A DNA stretch of 50,333 nucleotides from Mycobacterium syngnathidarum (GCF_001942625.1 NZ_MLCL01000083.1:1-50333), one strand, 5' to 3'; shown: positions 17,316 through 25,706, counted from the first letter of the stretch. The notes: a model not told the origin generated them from the letters alone. Numbers and translations are program-made.

Positions 17316-19352
17316 GTGTGCAGGCCAGTGTCGGCCTGTGCACCTCAGGAGTTCGCGCTGTTCGAGCTGCCGGAGCACGTGACGCGCAGCGATCACGTCC
17401 GGCGGGGATTTGGTGTTCTGATGCCCGATCTGTATCCCGTCGACGATGCCGACGACGCGGATCCCAGGCTGGCACCACTGCTGGCCTGGCGTCAGCGACT
17501 GGTCGACTCCGGCGCGGTGGCGGCGCGCAGTTTCAAAGAGGCCCATCTGCGGCTCGTGCTCCGGTCCGGGCGCACCGATGTCGAGCAGATCCGGGAGATG
17601 CTGCCCGGATCGGTCGCCGAGCATGCCGACGAGATGGCCAGGCTGCTCGCCGAGCTCGAATCCGGGGCCCCGGTCAATGCGCCCGAGCCTCGGGAACCCG
17701 CGGCCGGTGAGGTGCGCGCCATCGCATTCCGCCACGATCCGGCCCGCCCCGGCGTCGTCGATCTCAGCTGGCCCGACTACCAGGCCAACGGGGGAGTGGT
17801 GCTGTACCGGGTGGTCAGCGGCGACGACCGGGAGCCCAAATCCCCGGAAAACGCTGACCTGGTCGCGGCCACACCGTTGTCGGCTGCCAGTGACGACCGG
17901 CCGTTGACCGGCCCGGTGCGCTACTACCAGGTGTGGGTCATCACCGGGACGTCTCGCTCCGACGCCCTGAGCACCCGGCCGGTGCTGTACGCCAGTGCGG
18001 TCATGGTTCCACCGGTCAGCGACGTAGCCGTTCGCGAGGACAACGGCCTGGTCATCGGAAAGTGGACGGCGCCCCCGACGTCGAGTTCGGTTCACGTGTA
18101 CCGCATCCCGATGGACGACGCGGCCGATGTATCCGGGATCGACGAGGCGCAGTACCGCATCCTGGCCGACGGCGAGCACCGGACAGGTTTTGTCGATTCC
18201 GCAGTGACGCGGGGGGTCCGATACCGCTATCGGGTGCGCTGCGCCGTCGACCTCGACACAGGGGTGAAGCTCTCCGAGCCCGTCGACGCCGACGTCGAGG
18301 TGTCGGCGGTGCTGTCGGCGGTCACCGACATCACGGTCGATACCGGATTCGACGGCGAAACGTTCGACGTGTCGTGGGCTGCCCCGGGAGCTGAGGTGGC
18401 GGTCTACCTCAGCCAGACCGGTCCGAGCGCCGGAGGGGCGGCCACCGAGCTTCCGGAGAAAGCACTCGATCAGGTTGGGCTCACCCCGGACCTGCGGCTG
18501 CGCGGGCCGGTGACGGATCAGCCGCAACCCGACGGCACCCACCGCTCCCTGATGGCCGGGGTGGCCTGGCCACAGGGCTGGAGCCGGGCCTACCTCACGC
18601 CGGTGACGATCCTGGCCGGACACGCGGTGCTGGGCCGGACGGTGTCGGCGGTGCGCACCGGCACGATCCGTGACATCGAGCTCGTCGAGTACTGCAACAA
18701 GCAGGTGCTGACCTTCGAGTGGCCCGACGGCGCCGCCGGTGTGGTGGTGACCCTGGCGGCCAAGGGCCACGACCCCCGCGCCGGCCTGACCGGCCGGTCT
18801 TTCGAGATCTCGCTCGAGGATTACGAGAAGTACGGCGGTATGCACCTGACCGGTGCGCTCCCGGTGGGTGGCTGCTCGTTGCACCTGGCGCCGGTGGCGT
18901 TCTCCGGCGGCCGGCGAGTGACCGGTCCGGTGGCCAGCATCGAGTATCCCGGCATGCTGCGGCTGCAGTACGCGGTGCGAATTGGCCGCGACCCCAATGG
19001 TTTCCCCACCACCGCCACCGTCGCGGTGCGTTCCGAACACGACCTTCCGGGCTCGCCCTCGTTCGTGTTGGTCAACAATCCTCAGCGGATGCCGTTGAGT
19101 GTGCACGACGGCCAGCCGGTGGATGTGGCGCCGCTGGATGCGCAGGGACAGTTGGCCGACCAGCCGTCCAAGCAGTTGCGCTGGACGGCGCTGACCGCAT
19201 CGGGCAGTGGCGAGCTGTGGGCCGCCAATGTCAGTGGCCTGCAGGGCTGGATTCGGCTGTTCCTGGACATCCCGGATCCCGTACAGCTGCGGACCGTTGC
19301 GCTGCTGGATCCGCCGGTGCAGACCCTGCAGCTCACCGCGACAGTCTTATGA
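17316..19352 (+). CDS. Fn3-like beta-sandwich protein, first gene of a GTPase-associated operon
   Basis: Up to 678 residues. A helical N-terminal part (LLAWRQRLVDSGAVAARSFKEAHLRLVL, then VEQIREMLPGSVAEHADEM) resembles a small adaptor domain. It is followed by repeated beta-sandwich units of Fn3 type. Each has strands such as VDLSWPDYQANGGVVLYRVV, PVRYYQVWV, VIGKWTAPPTSSSVHVYR, VRYRYRVRC and FDVSWAAPG. There is no signal peptide or membrane segment. GTG 17316 opens the frame but lacks a good ribosome site; GTG 17379 and ATG 17421 are in-frame alternatives, so the start is unresolved. The stop overlaps the next gene's ATG (ATGA). I infer a scaffold or sensor partner for the following GAP1-like protein and GTPase. 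Confidence 0.75.
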   Translation: MCRPVSACAPQEFALFELPEHVTRSDHVRRGFGVLMPDLYPVDDADDADPRLAPLLAWRQRLVDSGAVAARSFKEAHLRLVLRSGRTDVEQIREMLPGSVAEHADEMARLLAELESGAPVNAPEPREPAAGEVRAIAFRHDPARPGVVDLSWPDYQANGGVVLYRVVSGDDREPKSPENADLVAATPLSAASDDRPLTGPVRYYQVWVITGTSRSDALSTRPVLYASAVMVPPVSDVAVREDNGLVIGKWTAPPTSSSVHVYRIPMDDAADVSGIDEAQYRILADGEHRTGFVDSAVTRGVRYRYRVRCAVDLDTGVKLSEPVDADVEVSAVLSAVTDITVDTGFDGETFDVSWAAPGAEVAVYLSQTGPSAGGAATELPEKALDQVGLTPDLRLRGPVTDQPQPDGTHRSLMAGVAWPQGWSRAYLTPVTILAGHAVLGRTVSAVRTGTIRDIELVEYCNKQVLTFEWPDGAAGVVVTLAAKGHDPRAGLTGRSFEISLEDYEKYGGMHLTGALPVGGCSLHLAPVAFSGGRRVTGPVASIEYPGMLRLQYAVRIGRDPNGFPTTATVAVRSEHDLPGSPSFVLVNNPQRMPLSVHDGQPVDVAPLDAQGQLADQPSKQLRWTALTASGSGELWAANVSGLQGWIRLFLDIPDPVQLRTVALLDPPVQTLQLTATVL

Positions 19353-21808
19353 CCTCGCGCTACGGCCAGCTCGCCTACACGTCGTTCGATGCCGTCGGGA
19401 ATGTCGGTGGCTGGCAGGTCAAGGAAACCAGCGGCGATCTGACGCCGGAGGAGACGCAGGCCTTGATCGCCGGGGTTCGCACGGTGTTCCGTCCGGTGGG
19501 GCAGATACCCGATTTCCCCACCCCTGAGCAGCTTGAGCAGGGCCCTCGCCGGCTGGCCTACCGCCATCTGGCCGAAGGCGCCGGCTACTGGCACACCTTC
19601 CCGGCCGGGTCGGACAGTATGGGCCGGCCGGGCAACGTATTCGCCCACGTGCTGTTGGATCGGGCACCCGACACGCACCCGCGTTGGCGGGCCATCGAAC
19701 GGTGGCGGTCTGCGCACTGGCTGCAGCCTTACGGTGCCGCCGCGGTGGCCCGGGCCGTGCTTCCCGGGGTGCTGCCGGAGGTGGGCGGCGCGGTGACCAA
19801 GGACAGCGTGGTGGCGTTCGCGTTGGATACCGCCACGTGGCGGTTGGCGACGCTGTTCGCGTTGTTGGATGCGGTGGCCGCGGCGCTGGCCGGCGGGCCT
19901 CCGGTGGTGCTGGGCGTGCAGTCCCCGGACACGGCAGCGCAGTGGATCGGCCTGGTGAGTTTCCTGATGTCCCCGGGCACCGCTGCGGGCTTGAGCTTTT
20001 CCACGTTCGATCGCGCCGAGCAGGTCGCGCCGCACAACGGGCAGGTGCTGAGCGCGGTGCCGGTGGGGGATGTGGCCGCTATCGAGCCGGGCATGGTGGT
20101 GATCAGCGAGTCCGAGACGGTGTCGCTGGGTGAGCTCGGCGGTGATCCGCACCGTACCGCCGGTGGGCACCGCATCGAGGTGACGCGGTGGTCGGTGATG
20201 GCGCAGGTGGTGCTGCTCGATGCGGCGTCGGCCCGCCGCGTGCTCGACGACATCGACACGTTCTCCACCCAGGTGCGTGATGACGGGTTGCATCCGGCGT
20301 GGCCGATGGCGATGGCGGTGGCCCGGCACCCGGAGTTCGCCGACGCGCAGGCGGAGGCCCATGAGGTGATCGCCGCGCATTCGCCGCCGGGTGCGCTGGT
20401 CGGGTCCGAGGCCGCGCACACCATCGCCGACGTGCTCTCGGCCATGGTGGGCGCTACGACGGGCGACGCGTGGCGGGCCGTGCACGAGTTGCCGGACGGA
20501 GCGGGTGCGGCCTTCGCCGATGCCACCTACTTCGCCAGGGCGATTGCCGATGACGCGTGGTTGACCCAAGACGGCCCAATTCCTTTGGGGCCGAGAATGT
20601 TTCACGGGAAACCAACACCTTCGGCATTGCGGAAGGCGATCGGGCCGGCCATAGAGGATAGCAGGACACACGGGCCCGATCGATTGCTGCGGGTTGTCGA
20701 CCTGTTGTTGCGGGCCGGAGTCGCCGACGACCGGTTGGTGACGGCGTTGACCGAGGGCGTGCTGCCGGCTCTGGCGGATCCGGGGGTGCGTGCGCGGATC
20801 GGTGCCGCGGACCGGCTGTCGCTGGCGGTGTGGTTGCTGCGCGACGGTGACACCGGGGGCAACGCCATCGCTGACGACGTGCTGGACTGGCTGGCCGAGG
20901 CGGCCGCTGTGCCCGAGCCCGCAGAGCTCGCCGAAGCGCAGCCGTGGGATCCGGTGTGGATCTGCGCCGCGCTGCGTGGGCTGCGGTCGCGGCGGCACGG
21001 GCCGCAACTGGCCGGCGATCTCGGTGCGCAGCTGTGGTGGCTGCGGATCACCGAGCCCGAGCACTTCGCTGCCGCGGCTGCGGCCTCGGTCTGGAGCCCG
21101 TCGGATCTGCTGCTGGCCATCGGAGCCGAGCCGCTGCCCAGGATGGCCGCACTGCGAACCCTGGTGGGGGCGGCGGATTCGGTCGCGTTGCGCCGGCTGG
21201 CCGGCAAGGTGATCGAGGACAACGGTGACAACGTGGCGGTGGCGTGCGCCGCGGTACGCCACGTCGAGCCGCAGGAGTGGCTGCACAAGGGCTATCTGCA
21301 CACGCATCAGAGCTCCTATGTGCCGCTGTGGGATCACGTGCTGGCCGGATTGGAACCGGCGTCCGTGCACCCGGATTTCTCGGTGCGGCTGCTGGCGTTC
21401 GCGCTGCTGGGTGTGCTCACCGGTCAGCCGTATCCGCAGGCCTGCAACGATCTGGTCACCGAAAACGGTTGCGGCGCACAGGCGGTGGCCCGAGTGCTGC
21501 CGCTGGTCGACGGCGGCCGGCTGGCGCCGGTGACGGTGGTGGCGATCAGCCTACTGAGAAGCGCCGCGGCCGAGTCCGGCGCCTATGTGCTCGACCCGGT
21601 CGATGAGCTCGCCGGAACGCTGGCCGCCCAGGTGGCGGCCACCATGGGCGGCACCGACGCGGAATCCGTGGTGGGGTTGATGGCGCAGTTGTCGGGTGAT
21701 GCCTCTGAGGGGACGATGCGCGGATACCGCAAAATGGTGAACAGACTGCTGACGCGCCGGGGCGAGCACCCGTCGCTGGCGGAGCGACTGAGGGGGAGCC
21801 GGGGCTGA
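19349..21808 (+). CDS. GTPase-associated protein 1 (GAP1)-like protein
   Basis: An 819-residue protein. The N-terminal domain (about 1-170) carries RYGQLAYTSFDAVGNVGGWQV, RRLAYRHLAEGAGYWHTF, and GSDSMGRPGNVFAHVLL. This pattern recalls the GAP1-N2 domain ('QL.Y.S', 'GWQ', 'Y..L..G', 'GR.GN.FAH.L'). A middle region (about 180-330, with VVLGVQSPDTAAQWIG and AAGLSFSTFDRAEQ) and a long alpha-helical C-terminus would correspond to GAP1-M and GAP1-C. These domains are named for their association with GTPases in predicted bacterial conflict systems; biochemical activity is unknown. ATG 19349 overlaps the upstream stop, and the next ATG is 1 bp after this stop. Confidence 0.75.
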   Translation: MTSRYGQLAYTSFDAVGNVGGWQVKETSGDLTPEETQALIAGVRTVFRPVGQIPDFPTPEQLEQGPRRLAYRHLAEGAGYWHTFPAGSDSMGRPGNVFAHVLLDRAPDTHPRWRAIERWRSAHWLQPYGAAAVARAVLPGVLPEVGGAVTKDSVVAFALDTATWRLATLFALLDAVAAALAGGPPVVLGVQSPDTAAQWIGLVSFLMSPGTAAGLSFSTFDRAEQVAPHNGQVLSAVPVGDVAAIEPGMVVISESETVSLGELGGDPHRTAGGHRIEVTRWSVMAQVVLLDAASARRVLDDIDTFSTQVRDDGLHPAWPMAMAVARHPEFADAQAEAHEVIAAHSPPGALVGSEAAHTIADVLSAMVGATTGDAWRAVHELPDGAGAAFADATYFARAIADDAWLTQDGPIPLGPRMFHGKPTPSALRKAIGPAIEDSRTHGPDRLLRVVDLLLRAGVADDRLVTALTEGVLPALADPGVRARIGAADRLSLAVWLLRDGDTGGNAIADDVLDWLAEAAAVPEPAELAEAQPWDPVWICAALRGLRSRRHGPQLAGDLGAQLWWLRITEPEHFAAAAAASVWSPSDLLLAIGAEPLPRMAALRTLVGAADSVALRRLAGKVIEDNGDNVAVACAAVRHVEPQEWLHKGYLHTHQSSYVPLWDHVLAGLEPASVHPDFSVRLLAFALLGVLTGQPYPQACNDLVTENGCGAQAVARVLPLVDGGRLAPVTVVAISLLRSAAAESGAYVLDPVDELAGTLAAQVAATMGGTDAESVVGLMAQLSGDASEGTMRGYRKMVNRLLTRRGEHPSLAERLRGSRG

Positions 21809-21809
21809 C

Positions 21810-22967
21810 ATGAGCAAATGCCCGCGGTGCTTCACTCTGCTGAGCCCGAACAATCACCTGTGGACGCTGCCGGCCCAGGCCGGTGGCACCCGCTATCGCG
21901 ACGACGTCGCCTCTGCATATGTCGGTGCGCCCGCCGACTGCGGCCCGCTCTACACCTGGACCCGCGCGCCGGGCTACAACGGCCCGCCGCCGCCGGGGTC
22001 GGAGGCCAGCCGGGCGTTGCAGGGGCACGCGGTGGAGATCTGCCCGACCTGCCACTTCACGCTTCCCGACGGTTTTCGGGAGGGGCATGCCATCTGCATC
22101 GCGCTCGCCGGCGCACGGGCGACCGGCAAGAGCCTCTATATCGCGGTGCTGGTCAAGCAGCTCGAGCTGTTGTGCGAGCGCTTCGGTGTGTTGATGGAAC
22201 CGGTCACCCGGGCCACCGCGCAAAACTACGCCACCAACTACGAGGGACCGCTGTACGTACAGCGGGGCCTGCTGCCGCCCACTCCGACGGTGCACACCCA
22301 GGCCCCGAATCAGCGTGAGCCACTGGTGTTCTCGATCGGTGTCTGGCACGGTGTGCGTCGCTTCCTGGTGCTGCGGGATGTGGCGGGCGAGGACCTGGAG
22401 AACGGTGATCTGCGGGCCCCGCCCTTCCAGTTCTTCGCCCACGCCGACGCGGTGTTCTTCATGTTCGACCCGCTGCGGGTCAAAGCCATTCGCGATCAGC
22501 TGCAGGACCTACTACCGCCCCAGCCGTTCAGCGGCGGTGAGCCGCGATCGGTGTTGGCCAATCTGCTGATGGCGGTCAACCCGGGCCAGCCCAAGCTCGC
22601 GGTGATCTTGTCCAAATTCGATGTGCTGCGGGCGCTGCGTGACGTGCAGGGTTCGGAATGGGCCCTGGTCATGTCGAATGGGGGAGCGGCGTTCCTGCGC
22701 GACACCTCCGACGGCAAGCGCTACGACGACGTCGACGGTCAACTGCTCGACCAAGAGGTGCGCAGCCTTTTGGTCCGGCTGCACGGCGGCTCGATCGTGG
22801 CCGGCGTCGAAAATCCGTCCTCGGGTCCGCGGTTGGCCAGCCGGTATTTCGCGGTGTCGGCACTCGGCCATGCACCCACCGGAAACCGTCTGCACGCCAG
22901 GGGCATTGCCCCGTTCCGGTGTGTGGATCCGGTGCGTTGGGTGACCTCGCAGTTCGGTGTGCTCTAG
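21810..22967 (+). CDS. Zinc-ribbon P-loop GTPase (double-GTPase/TRAFAC-like)
   Basis: A 385-residue protein. It opens with an atypical split zinc ribbon: CPRC (Cys4, Cys7) and CPTC (Cys78, Cys81). A P-loop NTPase follows, with Walker A GARATGKS (101-108), a switch/Walker-B-like strand FLVLRDVAGED (Asp190, Gly193), the strand AVFFMFDPL and a guanine-specificity motif SKFD (268-271). This order fits TRAFAC-class GTPases of the 'DO-GTPase2' kind that occur next to GAP1 proteins. No membrane segments are seen. It is the last gene of a three-gene operon with 1-bp spacing. Nucleotide preference is inferred from SKFD and should be treated as likely, not proven. Confidence 0.78.
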   Translation: MSKCPRCFTLLSPNNHLWTLPAQAGGTRYRDDVASAYVGAPADCGPLYTWTRAPGYNGPPPPGSEASRALQGHAVEICPTCHFTLPDGFREGHAICIALAGARATGKSLYIAVLVKQLELLCERFGVLMEPVTRATAQNYATNYEGPLYVQRGLLPPTPTVHTQAPNQREPLVFSIGVWHGVRRFLVLRDVAGEDLENGDLRAPPFQFFAHADAVFFMFDPLRVKAIRDQLQDLLPPQPFSGGEPRSVLANLLMAVNPGQPKLAVILSKFDVLRALRDVQGSEWALVMSNGGAAFLRDTSDGKRYDDVDGQLLDQEVRSLLVRLHGGSIVAGVENPSSGPRLASRYFAVSALGHAPTGNRLHARGIAPFRCVDPVRWVTSQFGVL

Positions 22968-23009
22968 GCCCGTGGCTATGGTGGGCTGAGGTGAGCAGAG
23001 AGGTGACAG

Positions 23010-23513
23010 GTGGGCAAGAACGAGCGCACGAAGATCGTCATGAGCGATGACGAGATCGCCGAATTCATCGAACGCAGCCGCACCGCCACGATGGCCACGG
23101 TGTTGCCCAACGGCCGACCTCACCTGGTCGCCATGTGGTACGCGGTGCTCGACGGTGAGATCTGGTTCGAGACCAAGGCCAAGTCGCAGAAGGCGGTCAA
23201 CCTGCGTCGCGACCCGACGATCACGGTGATGATCGAGGACGGCGACACCTACAACACCCTGCGGGGGGTGTCGATCGACGGCACCGCCGAGATCGTCGAC
23301 GATCCGGAGACCCTGCTGCGCGTGGGGATCAGTGTGTGGGAGCGCTACACCGGTCCCTACACGGAGGAGATGCGCCCGTTCGTCGACCAGATGATGAACA
23401 ACCGTATCGCCGTGCGGGTGGTGCCCAACCGGCAGCGCAGCTGGGACCACCGCAAGCTCGGGCTGCCGGAGATGCCGGTCGGCGGCAACACGGCCCAGTA
23501 TCTGAACGCCTAA
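23010..23513 (+). CDS. PNPOx-like split beta-barrel protein (probable F420- or flavin-dependent oxidoreductase)
   Basis: A 167-residue pyridoxamine-5'-phosphate-oxidase-fold protein. It has SRTATMATVLPNGRPHLVAMWYAVLDGEIWFET, KAVNLRRDPTITVMIEDGDTYNTLRGVSIDGTAEI, and a C-terminal IAVRVVPNRQRSWDHRKLG. This fits the FDOR-B type common in mycobacteria (Rv1155-like), which binds F420 or FMN; cofactor and substrate are unknown. The GTG start at 23010 is preceded by GAGAGG. It converges on the pirin gene and the two stops overlap by 4 bp (23510-23513). Confidence 0.85.
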   Translation: MGKNERTKIVMSDDEIAEFIERSRTATMATVLPNGRPHLVAMWYAVLDGEIWFETKAKSQKAVNLRRDPTITVMIEDGDTYNTLRGVSIDGTAEIVDDPETLLRVGISVWERYTGPYTEEMRPFVDQMMNNRIAVRVVPNRQRSWDHRKLGLPEMPVGGNTAQYLNA

Positions 23514-24478
23514 CCCGACGGCCGCGGACGCGGTTTGAGCCGCCCGTTGGGTAGCGGCGGTGCGGGTAGCCTTGCGATGTGGCCTTGGTAGCCGTGCACG
23601 TCTCCGAAGCGTGCGTCGCCGGCCTGCCACAGTTCGCGGTAGGTCACGATGTCGTCGTGGCTGCGGCCGACGAAGTTCCACCACATCACCAGCTCTTCGG
23701 TGAACGGCGGCCCGCCCAACAGGATCGCCCGGGCCGGGCCGTCGCCGCGGTTGGTCAACTGCAGCTGCGCGCGCCCGGGCGCCTGATAGCCCAGATCGGC
23801 GACGGCCAGGGTGGTGCCGCACACCTCGATCTCGCCCTGGTCCAACAGGACGCCGTGCTCGAAGGCCGGGTCGACATCCAGCGTCAGCACCGCGCCCGGA
23901 TCCAGGTCGAGCTGCGCGCCCAACAGTGGCGTGAAGGTGTGTACCGGGGAGGCCGAGTCCGCCAGCTCACCGAGAAAAACGCGGATGGTGGCGTCGTCGA
24001 TGGTTTGTGGGGGTGGCGCGTAGTGGGCGAAGTCGCGCCCGGTGTCGCGAGCGGAGTCCGGCAGGGCCACCCACAGCTGCACGCCGTGCAGCAGTGTCGT
24101 CTCGGGCGTCGAGACCTCCGAGTGGCATATCCCGGCACCCGCGGTCATCAGGTTGAGTTCGCCCGGGCGAACGATGGCATGCACTCCGGCGCTGTCGCGG
24201 TGTTCGATCAGGCCTTCGAAAAGCCAACTCACTGTTTGTAATCCGGTGTGAGGGTGGGGCGCCACGTCCATGCCCCGACCGGCGGCCCGGACGTCGTGGG
24301 GTCCGTAGTGGTCGGCGAAACACCACGCACCGATCATGGACCGGTCCCGCTGCGGCAGGGTGCGCCTGACCAGCATCGCCCGGGGCCCGCCCAGCGGTAC
24401 CTCCCGCGGGTGCAGAACCCCGGTGAACTCCGAGTTGGCGCACGTGACTTCGGCAGGCGCCGTGTCGGTGTTGCTCAT
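23510..24478 (-). CDS. Pirin family protein
   Basis: A 322-residue bicupin. The N-terminal cupin holds the metal-site motifs of pirins: MIGAWCFADHYGP, DVAPHPHTGLQTVSWLFEG and LNLMTAGAGICHSE. The C-terminal cupin includes LLDQGEIEVCGTTL and AILLGGPPFTEELVMWWNFVGRS. Bacterial pirins can act as quercetinases or redox-dependent regulators; no specific role is visible. The ATG at 24478 (MSNTDTAPAEV) is chosen; an upstream open extension of 66 codons would run through the neighbouring promoter region and the opposite DivIVA-like gene. It diverges from that small gene at 24530. Confidence 0.92.
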   Translation of the reverse strand: MSNTDTAPAEVTCANSEFTGVLHPREVPLGGPRAMLVRRTLPQRDRSMIGAWCFADHYGPHDVRAAGRGMDVAPHPHTGLQTVSWLFEGLIEHRDSAGVHAIVRPGELNLMTAGAGICHSEVSTPETTLLHGVQLWVALPDSARDTGRDFAHYAPPPQTIDDATIRVFLGELADSASPVHTFTPLLGAQLDLDPGAVLTLDVDPAFEHGVLLDQGEIEVCGTTLAVADLGYQAPGRAQLQLTNRGDGPARAILLGGPPFTEELVMWWNFVGRSHDDIVTYRELWQAGDARFGDVHGYQGHIARLPAPPLPNGRLKPRPRPSG

Positions 24479-24529
24479 GAACCTCACGGTAACCACGTTC
24501 AGGCGAGCCGGACGCGATAGGCGGTTAAC

Positions 24530-24796
24530 ATGGCCCGCATGACCGGGGGATTGACAGCCGAAGACGTTCGCAACACCGAATTTTCGAAGCCGCCGATGGG
24601 CAAGCGCGGTTATGACAAGAAGTCGGTGGATGATTTTCTCGCACTGGTGGCCCGGAGGCTCGACGGACGCGGCCACCTCGATGCCGACGATGTCCGAAAC
24701 ATCGCGTTCCCCAAGCCGCCGCTTCTTCAGCGCGGCTACAACGAGGACGATGTGGACGCTCTGCTCGATGCGGTGGTCGCCACGCTCGAGCGGTAG
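24530..24796 (+). CDS. Small DivIVA-domain protein with two tandem repeats
   Basis: An 88-residue protein made almost wholly of two DivIVA-like repeats: LTAEDVRNTEFSKPPMGKRG with YDKKSVDDFLALVARRL, then LDADDVRNIAFPKPPLLQRG with YNEDDVDALLDAVVATL. In Wag31/DivIVA this motif is the N-terminal membrane-curvature-sensing crossed loop followed by the start of the coiled coil. Here the long coiled coil is absent. The two copies share 'DVRN..F.KPP...RGY....VD..L'. It could compete with or decorate Wag31 assemblies at the poles, which is an inference. Downstream is a bidirectional hairpin region before whiB5. Confidence 0.85.
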   Translation: MARMTGGLTAEDVRNTEFSKPPMGKRGYDKKSVDDFLALVARRLDGRGHLDADDVRNIAFPKPPLLQRGYNEDDVDALLDAVVATLER

Positions 24797-24871
24797 TCGA
24801 AGGAGAAGTTGGGGACGGTGCCGTCACTGCGCCTCGCGGCGAGTGGTCGCTCGAAGCGACGATTCTGGTGT

Positions 24872-24992
24872 GGGGCCCGGGGCAATGCCCGACACCGTCC
24901 GCGGGTGTAACGACATACCCCGGGCCCCTATTCCTCCCCCAGTGGAAATGTGCCCTTGCCCTGCCGTCCCCTCGAATCGGCAGCGCAAGGGC
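24872..24992. terminator. Two strong hairpins between the DivIVA-like gene and whiB5
   Basis: The first inverted repeat is GGGGCCCGGGG (24872-24882) with CCCCGGGCCCC (24918-24928), loop 35 nt. The second is GCCCTTGC-C-CTGCCG (24952-24966) with CGGCAG-C-GCAAGGGC (24978-24992), loop 11 nt with one C-C mismatch. On the plus strand the second is followed by an A-rich tract, on the minus strand by ACATTT. The two convergent genes flank them, so bidirectional termination is the simplest role. The rest of 24797-25028 shows no gene. Confidence 0.65.
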
Positions 24993-25028
24993 CAGACAAA
25001 AATACTGGTGTGTTGCGCCGGCTTGGGC

Positions 25029-25322
25029 TCAGGCGGCTTCGGGAAAGACCAGGCCCAGCTTGCGCACCGGGTAGCCGTTGCGCTCGGCCAGTGAGCGGAG
25101 CTGCTTGAGCGCGAAGGTACGGCCGCGGCCCGCCTCGGGAACCATGATGCCGGCCCAAAGTCCCTCGGCGCGAGGAAGTTCGCAGGCCTCGCGGGCACAG
25201 AGCCAGCGCCGCGGGCATTCCCGGCAGATGACCTTCGCCTGATCGTCGGGGGTGGAGGTCCACCGCTCCGGGTCACTGGTGCACACGCCGAGCGGGATGC
25301 CATTGGCCATCAGTGCGTTCAT
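25029..25322 (-). CDS. whiB5: WhiB-family iron-sulfur regulator, WhiB5-like
   Basis: A 97-residue WhiB-like protein. The four cluster-binding cysteines are Cys14, Cys33, Cys36 and Cys42 (CTSDPERW, CRECPRRWLC). The Gly/Trp turn is GLWAGIMVPEAGRG, and a basic C-terminal segment LKQLRSLAERNGYPVRKLG is the likely DNA or sigma-A contact. It binds a redox-sensitive [4Fe-4S] cluster and tunes transcription with SigA. Placement next to a divergent Rv0023-like regulator supports WhiB5 (Rv0022c); it is shorter than the annotated 139-residue M. tuberculosis protein. The ATG at 25322 has AGGAG 6 nt upstream. Confidence 0.85.
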   Translation of the reverse strand: MNALMANGIPLGVCTSDPERWTSTPDDQAKVICRECPRRWLCAREACELPRAEGLWAGIMVPEAGRGRTFALKQLRSLAERNGYPVRKLGLVFPEAA

Positions 25323-25706
25323 GCTCTGCTCCTGTTAGGACTTTTGTTGCGGTATGTCCCGCGTTGGGAGGAACGCTATAGCAAGAACCGTAGCGATGCA
25401 ACAGTTTGATCCGAACCGCAGCGGTGCAACGCTACGGAAATTTGCAAAGGTAACGATGCTCGATCACCAGCGAAAAGGGTCTTTGGATCTAAAACCGCAC
25501 GTCAGAACGCTGATGGGTACCCCGTTGTACCCGTAGCGTGAGCGCGGTTTGAGCGCGAGGGAAGCCGTAGCGTCGTGGTTGTTTGCTACGAATGCGAAAA
25601 ACCCAATGCGTAGCGGTGCTGCGGTCTGGGGTTAGGATTGAGGCGTCCCGGCAACCGCTTCAGCACCTGGCTGAGGCTGAGCACATTGGCGAGGAAACAG
25701 CCCCGT
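25323..25706. promoter_or_regulatory. Repeat-rich divergent regulatory region between whiB5 and the HTH regulator
   Basis: No gene is seen in these 384 bp. A 17-bp imperfect direct repeat, AACCGYAGCGRTGCAAC, occurs at 25386-25402 and 25414-25430. Further copies of its CGTAGCG core or the reverse complement appear near 25430 (GCTACGG), 25531 (CCGTAGCGTG), 25564 (CCGTAGCGTC), 25585 (GCTACG) and 25609 (CGTAGCGGTGC). Local base composition is less GC-rich than the flanks. This looks like a multi-site operator controlling one or both divergent regulators. Confidence 0.6.

Noticed and set aside
19082..21370. Long minus-strand open frame (over 750 codons) opposite the GAP1-like gene
   Set aside because: The translation is rich in Arg/His/Gln/Pro with no motifs, typical of the antisense shadow of a high-GC gene. 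The plus strand has clear domain motifs and operon spacing.
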